Below are positions 59,001 to 64,000 of a DNA stretch of 64,000 nucleotides, piece after piece. The stretch comes from CAVXNP01 sp963763305 (GTDB taxonomy: Bacteria; Pseudomonadota; Gammaproteobacteria; Xanthomonadales; Rhodanobacteraceae), in the NCBI GenBank assembly GCA_963763305.1, contig CAVXNP010000001.1, positions 2,480,001 through 2,544,000 of the forward strand. Direction: 5' to 3'. Each line of letters starts with the position of its first letter. Position 1 is the stretch's first letter. Made by a program: the position numbers and the translations under genes. Below the pieces are notes generated by a model. The model was given only the letters and a program-made list of their open reading frames with translations, did not search any database and was not told the DNA's origin.

Positions 59001-59574
59001 CGGACTGGGTCTGGCGATCTGCCGCGAACTGGTCGGTGTCATGGGTGGCAGCATCGAGCTGGAGTCGAGACTGGCCCACGGCAGTACGTTCCATGTCTGG
59101 CTGCCGCTTCCGCCGGCCGGACCGGCGGTAGCCCCCGCGTCGGCGCGACCATCCGCGGCGCGGCTTGCGCGCCATGTGCTGCTGGTGGAGGACGACGCCA
59201 TCGTGGCGGCCGTGATCAGCGGTCTGCTCGAACGCCAGGGGCACCAGGTCAGCCATGTGGTCAACGGGCTGGCGGCCCTGTCCGAGCTCGCCCAGCATCG
59301 CTTCGACGCGCTGTTGCTGGACCTGGACCTGCCAGGCGTGGACGGCTTCCAGGTGGCGCGGCTGATCCGCCAGCGCGAGGCACCATCGGAGCACATGCCG
59401 ATCATCGCGATTACCGCGCGCTCGGGCGGCGACGAGGAGGCGCGCACGCGCGCGGCGGGAATGGACCGCTTCCTGCGCAAGCCGTTCACCGGCGAACAAC
59501 TGGGCGAACTGCTGGCCGAGGTGGTGGACGGGCCGGGCGAAGCGGCCGAAGCCACGGTTGTCCCGCAGGCGTAG
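56002..59574 (+). CDS. Hybrid histidine kinase with periplasmic beta-propeller and receiver domain
   Basis: 1190 residues, intact. A signal-like N-terminus (MLSALLAMALALAAPAQMPA) precedes a two-component-regulator propeller with repeated LWxxT/G blades: LWFATTGGLARYDG, IWVGEMASGLARLDP, LWVATQGGLDRLSLDG, LWVGTDHGIYQRLP, LWVGTEHGVGLVDG and others. A Y_Y_Y domain (YRFRLRGFDPAWVDTGNRGE) and one membrane helix near residue 773 follow. HisKA has FLAMLSHEIRTPMTGVMGMA (His827), HATPase_c has LANNALKFTDSG, DTGPGI and GSGLGLAICREL, and a C-terminal receiver holds LLLDLDLPGVDG (Asp1107). No DNA-binding output domain is present, so a separate phosphotransfer or regulator partner is needed. Stimulus unknown; such propellers often sense extracellular saccharides. 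GGGGGG lies 8 bases before the ATG. Confidence 0.92.
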   Translation: MLSALLAMALALAAPAQMPAVATTGAAVAEAPLATPQFRRYGLAEGLPGSMVYAVVQDHDGYLWFATTGGLARYDGVSFKVFRHDAGDPRSLPDNQIYTLFVDRKGSIWVGEMASGLARLDPATGTFSHWRHDPADPSSLSHDEVWSITQTTDGRLWVATQGGLDRLSLDGRHFEHLDNTGTVSPDVPADRRMGSTRALLAEPDGRLWVGTDHGIYQRLPDGTLRGVSPAPGSAPDLSKVWRIEGSGSDVRIATSQGLFQVGTDGTIRPVPGRLGTIRSMSSVRDARGRLWVGTEHGVGLVDGQGTRVFKGHPLLPGGFPADAVWDIERDREGGLWFAVADAGVAYLPPGWDGFTRVTHIPDEPDSLSTTTAEAVQASRDNQLWVGGINSLDKLDPATGRVRHVVPHLPEALVSMVEDARGRLWAAGQGALFVLDDGRLQRIDTHGGPPSRPTRLVLADDGLVYLASWGEGLYSLDPDTRRIRPVPMEQDSGDALTVSALLRCGGVPWYASGGGLMRLDPARGSMVFVTGVPRAFMLGVACTDRGFWVAWENGLEHYHYAHGVATRDRTVAVPSDWQDRDILGLREDRQGRVWIFANHGLWRFDPLRGDFRAFGPQDGLLQGAFNSDHTAMLANGMIYGATKGGVVGFSPERLAAPAPVTAGPKLVLSSLTVNREGKTRALPLDRTHPLQLGWRDRDLRVQARLASYVDPAANSYRFRLRGFDPAWVDTGNRGEREFAGLEAGSYQLEVQARGARGTAWTSVVPLLVTVQAPPWVRWWAWLLYASCALLGIYLALRVWRRRMAQRQRIQLAEQASAAKTQFLAMLSHEIRTPMTGVMGMAELLLTTPLRNDQRDYAQAMQRSGSMLLKLLNDALDLARIEAGRLELEPTAFDPRQLVQDVAQLERGQAQVKGLRFELALAADLPPRLVGDPVRIKQILFNLANNALKFTDSGSVTLRAAWVDEGVRFSVSDTGPGIAEASQARLFQRFEQVDGPQRRAGSGLGLAICRELVGVMGGSIELESRLAHGSTFHVWLPLPPAGPAVAPASARPSAARLARHVLLVEDDAIVAAVISGLLERQGHQVSHVVNGLAALSELAQHRFDALLLDLDLPGVDGFQVARLIRQREAPSEHMPIIAITARSGGDEEARTRAAGMDRFLRKPFTGEQLGELLAEVVDGPGEAAEATVVPQA

Positions 59575-59718
59575 AGGTCACGAATGGCGCCGCCGGCCGG
59601 CGCTCCGGCCTGGACCGCTGCCTTCCTGCCGGCCATCCGCGGATGCATGTGGCTTGGCCGTAGCCAGCGGCTCGCGTTGTGTGGCTGGAGCCCTGCGGTA
59701 TGCGCCGGGCGCCGGACG

Positions 59719-60141
59719 CTACATGTCGAACTTGCGTACGTCCAGTCCGCGCTGGCGGTAGGTGCTCCAGCGCAGTCGCGAGCCATCGCGCTCGGCCGGA
59801 TCGGCCGCGACCACCTCCAGCACCCGCTCGAAGGTGCCTTCGGCACAGCGGTCGCGCAGGTTGATCAGCAGCGGGCGATCGGCTGTCTCGATGCCCGGCG
59901 GCACGATCAGTACCGCGGTATCGGCGTCATCATCGTCGCCGGCCAACTGGTGCGGGATGAAGGCGTCCTCGTCGAACGCCCACAGCAGGTCGTCCACCGC
60001 CTCGGCCTGCTCGAAGTCCCGGGTCAGGATCAGCGTCGGCTGCTGTGCGGCAAACGCTTTTTTGGCCAGTTCGCACACCAGCAGCAGCGGTTGCTCGCGG
60101 AACCTCGGTTTGTCGATCAGGTAGAAATCAGCGCGGGGCAT
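59719..60141 (-). CDS. holC: DNA polymerase III chi subunit HolC
   Basis: 140 residues. MPRADFYLIDKPRFREQPLL, LVCELAKKAFAAQQPTLILT, LLWAFDEDAFIPHQLAG and GLDVRKFDM are the chi-subunit pattern. It links the clamp loader to SSB. An in-frame ATG at 60150 is possible, but MPRADFYLI matches relatives better. It follows pepA on the same strand, as is common. Converges with the hybrid kinase gene across 144 bases with no clear terminator. Confidence 0.9.
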   Translation of the reverse strand: MPRADFYLIDKPRFREQPLLLVCELAKKAFAAQQPTLILTRDFEQAEAVDDLLWAFDEDAFIPHQLAGDDDDADTAVLIVPPGIETADRPLLINLRDRCAEGTFERVLEVVAADPAERDGSRLRWSTYRQRGLDVRKFDM

Positions 60142-60280
60142 GGGCTTCACGCGGGGTTGGGCGGGAACGAACGGACCGGCATCCGCAGCCGGGCTTGAAA
60201 GGATCAGCGGTCATGGCGCGGGACCCCCGCATGCATCCAGCGAACCGGGTCGCCGGATGCAATGCTTCGCGGAGCCAGCC

Positions 60281-61768
60281 TCACCGCGTCCGGTCAATCA
60301 GCCATTGCGCCAGCAGGGCGACCGGTCGACCCGTGGCAAGGCCCTTGCGGCCTTCGTCCCAGGCGGTGCCGGCGATGTCCAGGTGCGCCCAGCGCTGGCC
60401 TTCGGTGAAGCGCGACAGGAAGCAGCCGGCGGTGATTGCGCCGGCGGTCTTGCCGCCGATGTTGGCCACGTCGGCAAATCCGGACTCGAGCTGGCTCTGG
60501 TAGTCGTCCCACAACGGCAGACGCCAGGCGCGGTCGAGCGTTTCCTCGCCAGCGGCGAGCAACTCCCCGGCAAGGTCGTCGTGCTTGCTCATCAGCCCAC
60601 TGGCGTGCTTGCCCAGCGCCACCACGCACGCGCCGGTGAGGGTGGCCGCATCGACGATTGCCTGCGGCTTGAAGGTCTGTGCCGTATAGGTGAGTGCGTC
60701 GCACAGGATCAGCCGGCCCTCGGCATCGGTGTTGAGCACCTCGATGGTGATGCCCGACAGGCTGGTCAGCACGTCGCTCGGGCGATAGCTGTCGCCGTCG
60801 GGCATGTTCTCCACCGCCGGCACCACGCAGACCAGGTTCAGCGGCAGGCCCATCTCCACCGCGGCGACGAATCCGCCCAGCACGCCGGCGGCGCCGCCCA
60901 TGTCGAACTTCATCTCCTCCATGCCCGCGCCCGGCTTCAGGCTCAGGCCGCCCGAATCGAAGGTGATGCCCTTGCCGACGAACGCATACGGCCGGTCCTG
61001 CCCGGATCCGCCCTTGTACTCGAGGATCACCAGCTTGGGCCGGTTGGCCGAGCCGCGACCGACCGCCAGCAGCGAGCCGAAGCCCAGCCGCTCCAGCTCG
61101 TTGTGGTCGAGCACGTTGCAGCTGACCCGCTCGTGGCTGTCGGCAAAGCGGCTCGCCTGGTCGGCGATGTAGGCCGGGTTGCAGATGTTCGGTGGCAGGT
61201 TCGCCAATTCGCGGGCGAAGCGCACGCCCGCGGCGATGGCGCTGGCCTGGTCCAGACCAGGCTGGGCCTCGGCCGGGGCGGCCAGGGCCAGCGAGGCGAG
61301 TTCCGGCTGCGCGGTCTTTTCCCGCGGCTTGAGGGTGGCGGTGTAACGGTAGCTGGCGTGGTCGGCGGCCAGCGCGGCAATACGCACGCGCCAGGCGGCA
61401 TCACGACCGGGCACATCCACTTCCGGCAGGTAGGAGATCGCGTTGTCCAGCGGCAGCTTGCCCAGTGCGCGGGCGGCTTCGAGGCAGGCTTTCTGGTAGC
61501 GGGCCGCATCCAGCGTCTTCTGGGCACCCAGCCCGACCACCAGCACGCGCCGGGCCTGGATGCCGGCCGGTGCGAACAGCACCGTGGCCGTGCCCGGCTT
61601 GCCGTTGATGTCGCCACTTTCGACCTGGCGCTTGATCGCGCCGTCGGCAGCGCCATCGACGCGGGCGGCGGCACTGGTAAGCACGCCACCCTCGTAGACG
61701 CCTACCACCACACAGGCGGTTTCGGCGGTCTCGGGGGCGGCGGAGCCAAGGCTGAACTGGAGCGTCAT
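60281..61768 (-). CDS. pepA: Leucyl aminopeptidase (cytosol aminopeptidase)
   Basis: 495 residues, intact. M17 metalloaminopeptidase. The C-terminal catalytic domain has VGKGITFDSGGLSLKPGAGM (metal and substrate Lys/Asp), VLNTDAEGRLILCDAL (the NTDAEGRL signature), DAATLTGACVVALGKHASGL and HLDIAGTAWDEG. It may also bind DNA, as the E. coli PepA does. Divergent from lptF; holC follows on the same strand. Confidence 0.95.
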   Translation of the reverse strand: MTLQFSLGSAAPETAETACVVVGVYEGGVLTSAAARVDGAADGAIKRQVESGDINGKPGTATVLFAPAGIQARRVLVVGLGAQKTLDAARYQKACLEAARALGKLPLDNAISYLPEVDVPGRDAAWRVRIAALAADHASYRYTATLKPREKTAQPELASLALAAPAEAQPGLDQASAIAAGVRFARELANLPPNICNPAYIADQASRFADSHERVSCNVLDHNELERLGFGSLLAVGRGSANRPKLVILEYKGGSGQDRPYAFVGKGITFDSGGLSLKPGAGMEEMKFDMGGAAGVLGGFVAAVEMGLPLNLVCVVPAVENMPDGDSYRPSDVLTSLSGITIEVLNTDAEGRLILCDALTYTAQTFKPQAIVDAATLTGACVVALGKHASGLMSKHDDLAGELLAAGEETLDRAWRLPLWDDYQSQLESGFADVANIGGKTAGAITAGCFLSRFTEGQRWAHLDIAGTAWDEGRKGLATGRPVALLAQWLIDRTR

Positions 61769-62005
61769 AGTAGAGAGGTCCTGCAAGGGTTTGGAGGAGA
61801 TGCCGCAATGGAGTGTACTGCGCGTCTCTCGCGACCAGCGGCATGGCCGATGGTGGCGGGTGAACGGTGACCGCTGCGACCACGTGTCGGTGCCGGCCTC
61901 ACCCAGCCATGCGACAAATCCATCGGCAAGCGTGAAGCAGTGCACTAGACTGGCGTTTTTGCTGCCTGCACCAAGGGTGCGGCGCCAGGTCCACGATTCT
62001 ATCGC
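61769..62005. promoter_or_regulatory. Divergent pepA-lptF promoter region
   Basis: 237 bases between two start codons. A TAGACT at 61946-61951 after GTGCAC could be the -10 box for lptFG, but the -35 is unclear. I see no gene and no other structure. Confidence 0.35.
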
Positions 62006-63109
62006 ATGCTGAGCATTCTCGATCGATACTTCCTGCGCGAGCTGGCCCAGACGGTGCTGGCCACCACCATCGTCTTGCTGGCGATCATCACCGGCACCAC
62101 CTTTGCGAAGGTGTTGCAGCAGGTGGCCGCGGGCAGCTTCCCGCCGAGCGTGATGTTCCAGGTGCTGGGCCTGCGCACGCTCGACGGACTGACCAACCTG
62201 CTGCCGCTGGCCGGGTTCCTGGGCGCGTTGATGGCGCTGGGGCGAATGTACCGGGAGAGCGAGATGCACGTGCTGGCGTCCTCCGGCATGGGTCCTGCCG
62301 GTGTGTTGCGCCCGATGCTGGTGCTTGCCGCGGTGCTGGTTCTGGTGACCGGGGTGGTGTCGATGTGGCTGGGGCCGTGGGCTGTGCGCACGGCCGATGC
62401 GCTGGTCACCGCGGCCAACCGCTCGGTGATTGCCGCCGGCCTGGAGGCCGGTCGGTTCACCGAGCTGCCGGGCAAGGGCGGGATCATCTTCGTCGATTCG
62501 CTCAGTCGCGACGGCAGCGTGCTGGGCAAGACGTTTCTGGCCACCGAGCAGGCCGCCGCGGACGGTTCGCGCGAGCTGAAGGTGGTCACCGCCGACCGCG
62601 GCCAGCTCTACCAGTCGAGCGACGGCGATAATCGCTACATGGGCCTGCGCGATGGCTGGCAGTACCGCATCCCCCTGGGAGCGGACAACTGGTGGCAGAT
62701 GCAGTACCGCGGCAACGACGTGGCGCTGTCCACTGTCACGCCGGATGACGAGGACGACCCCACTCATGCGTTGGGTAGCTGGGCACTGGCCTCGGTGCAG
62801 ACGCCGGAAGCGCGCGCGGAGTTCGCCTGGCGACTGCATGCGCCGCCGATGGCGCTGGTGCTGCTGATGCTGGCGCTGCCGCTGTCGCGCCAGTCCCCGC
62901 GCGAGCCGCGCTACGGCCGGCTGATGCTGGCCCTGCTCGGCTTCTACCTCTACTACCTGTTGCTGGCGATGGGCCGTGCCCAGATCAGCAAGGGGCACTG
63001 GGACAATTCGCTGCCGCTGGTGGCGCTGCACCTGATCGCGCTGGGGCTGGCCGGTTGGATGTACTGGCGACAATATGCGCCGCGCAGGCGCCCTCGGGTG
63101 GAACGCTGA
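62006..63109 (+). CDS. lptF: LPS export ABC transporter permease LptF
   Basis: 367 residues. Permease of the LptB2FGC complex that extracts LPS from the inner membrane. MLSILDRYFLRELAQTVLAT, then LTNLLPLAGFLGALMALGRM YRESEMHVLASSG with the coupling helix, a periplasmic jellyroll domain (GIIFVDSLSRDGSVLGKTFL), and C-terminal helices (PPMALVLLMLALPLSRQSPR; YYLLLAMGRAQISKGHW). Six membrane helices. The stop overlaps the lptG start (TGATG). Confidence 0.94.
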   Translation: MLSILDRYFLRELAQTVLATTIVLLAIITGTTFAKVLQQVAAGSFPPSVMFQVLGLRTLDGLTNLLPLAGFLGALMALGRMYRESEMHVLASSGMGPAGVLRPMLVLAAVLVLVTGVVSMWLGPWAVRTADALVTAANRSVIAAGLEAGRFTELPGKGGIIFVDSLSRDGSVLGKTFLATEQAAADGSRELKVVTADRGQLYQSSDGDNRYMGLRDGWQYRIPLGADNWWQMQYRGNDVALSTVTPDDEDDPTHALGSWALASVQTPEARAEFAWRLHAPPMALVLLMLALPLSRQSPREPRYGRLMLALLGFYLYYLLLAMGRAQISKGHWDNSLPLVALHLIALGLAGWMYWRQYAPRRRPRVER

Positions 63110-64000
63110 TGCGGCTGGGGATCAAACGGGTCGACTGGCTGGTCGGGGTCAGCGTGTTCGGCTCCCTGTTGACTGTCTGGCTGGTACTCACCGGCTTCGA
63201 CGCGGTGCTGCAGTTCATGCGGCAGCTGGGCTATGTCGGGCGCAACGGATTTACCACGCTCGACGCCGCCGTCTACGTGCTGGTGACCGTGCCGCGCAGG
63301 CTCTACGAGATGTTCATATTCGCGGCCGTGGTCGGCGGCCTGCTCGGGCTGGGTGGCCTGGCCGGAACCGGCGAGCTGACCGCGCTGCGCGCCGCGGGCA
63401 TGTCGCGCCTGCGCATCGTCGGTTCGGCGGTCGGCGTGATTGCGCTGTTGACCGTCGGCGTGACCGTGCTGGGTGAAACCGCAGCGCCGTGGGGCGACCA
63501 GAAGGCGCAGGCGATGACCCTGCTGGTCAAGTCCGGCAACCTGGGACTGTCCACGCGCAGTGGCCTGTGGGCGCGCGACGACGGCCGGATCATCAATGCC
63601 AAGGGCACCGTGCTCAAACGGGAGCAGGGCCACAACGTGGTGCAGTTGACCGACGTCAGGGTGTTCACCCTGTCAGCCGATGGCCGCTTGCTGCGCCTGG
63701 ACCACGCCCGGACAGCGCAGCACGAGGGTGGACAGTGGGTGCTGCGCGGGGTGCGCAGCACTTCCCTGGATGCCAGGGGGACGCACAGCCGCTTCGTAAG
63801 CAGCCAGCGCTGGGATTCCTCGCTGGACCCGCGGGTGCTGGAACAATCGGTGATCCAGCCGCAATACCTGCCCATGCGCGACCTGCACCGGAACATGCAG
63901 TACCTGCAGAGCAACGGCCAGAGCCCGGGCGTCTACGCGGTGGCGTTCTGGGGGCGCGCACTGTACCCGCTCAATACATTGGTGCTGGTGCTGTGCGCGA
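63109..64000 (+). CDS. lptG: LPS export ABC transporter permease LptG (3' partial)
   Basis: 297 codons before the window edge. MRLGIKRVDWLVGVSVFGSL, a YVLVTVPRRLYEMFIFAAVV segment, the coupling-helix motif GTGELTALRAAGMSRLRIVG and a periplasmic jellyroll (GLWARDDGRIINAKGTVLKR) match LptG. The last visible residues, GRALYPLNTLVLVLCA, begin the C-terminal helices. Partner of LptF, with which it is translationally coupled. Confidence 0.94.
   Translation, partial: MRLGIKRVDWLVGVSVFGSLLTVWLVLTGFDAVLQFMRQLGYVGRNGFTTLDAAVYVLVTVPRRLYEMFIFAAVVGGLLGLGGLAGTGELTALRAAGMSRLRIVGSAVGVIALLTVGVTVLGETAAPWGDQKAQAMTLLVKSGNLGLSTRSGLWARDDGRIINAKGTVLKREQGHNVVQLTDVRVFTLSADGRLLRLDHARTAQHEGGQWVLRGVRSTSLDARGTHSRFVSSQRWDSSLDPRVLEQSVIQPQYLPMRDLHRNMQYLQSNGQSPGVYAVAFWGRALYPLNTLVLVLCA

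Overview
The window is GC-rich DNA from a gammaproteobacterium, most likely Xanthomonadales and probably Rhodanobacteraceae (Rhodanobacter/Dyella-like). The evidence is the lexA-imuA-imuB-dnaE2 order, the hprK-rapZ-EIIA(Man)-ptsH-ptsI phosphorelay, two tandem type IV pilins with sigma-54 promoters, and abundant REP palindromes with a RAYT transposase. The genus call is an inference from gene content, not a database match.

Layout. 1-1915 (+): an NAD-dependent sugar epimerase, cut by the window edge, and a family 2 glycosyltransferase. 1984-17298 (-): a surface-glycan/pilin block. In transcription order it holds an ArnT-like GT-C transferase, two tandem pilins, two paralogous GT-C/TPR membrane proteins, a Wzx-like flippase, and a complete pseudaminic acid pathway (pseB, pseC, pseF, a pse-associated methylase, a fused pseG-pseH, pseI) ending in a putative sialyl/pseudaminyl-type transferase. 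Overlapping start/stop codons between several genes suggest coupled translation. 17484-19596 (+): an S9 peptidase. 19597-21712: a RAYT gene inside its own REP arrays. 21746-30609: corA, relA, a TPR membrane protein, an SDR protein, mrcB and a TPR lipoprotein. 30592-31612: a tandem repeat of about 217 bp. 31753-39040: a YoaA/DinG helicase, creD, tsaB, a yeiH/LysR divergent pair and a UdgX-like protein. 39171-40357: a tandem repeat of about 218 bp. 40358-46955 (-): the SOS mutagenesis cassette lexA, imuA, imuB, dnaE2, with repeat elements in its gaps. 47477-52237 (-): the regulatory PTS set. 52357-60141: sdaA, a glutaredoxin-like gene, a yceI/cytochrome b561/yceI set, a large hybrid histidine kinase and holC. 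60281-64000: pepA divergent from lptF and lptG, the latter cut by the window edge.

Two themes run through the window. First, the pseudaminic acid cassette lies directly downstream of two pilins and GT-C/TPR proteins in one directional block, which suggests a pilus or cell-surface glycosylation locus. Second, at least three REP subfamilies sharing the core GGCTTCAGCC have expanded into tandem arrays at gene 3' ends.

Quality caution: many genes are broken by single-base frameshifts, densest in the first 12 kb but also hitting relA, dnaE2, rapZ and a LysR gene. In every case the conserved protein resumes in another frame without substitution decay, so I treat these as probable sequence errors and give whole-gene spans.
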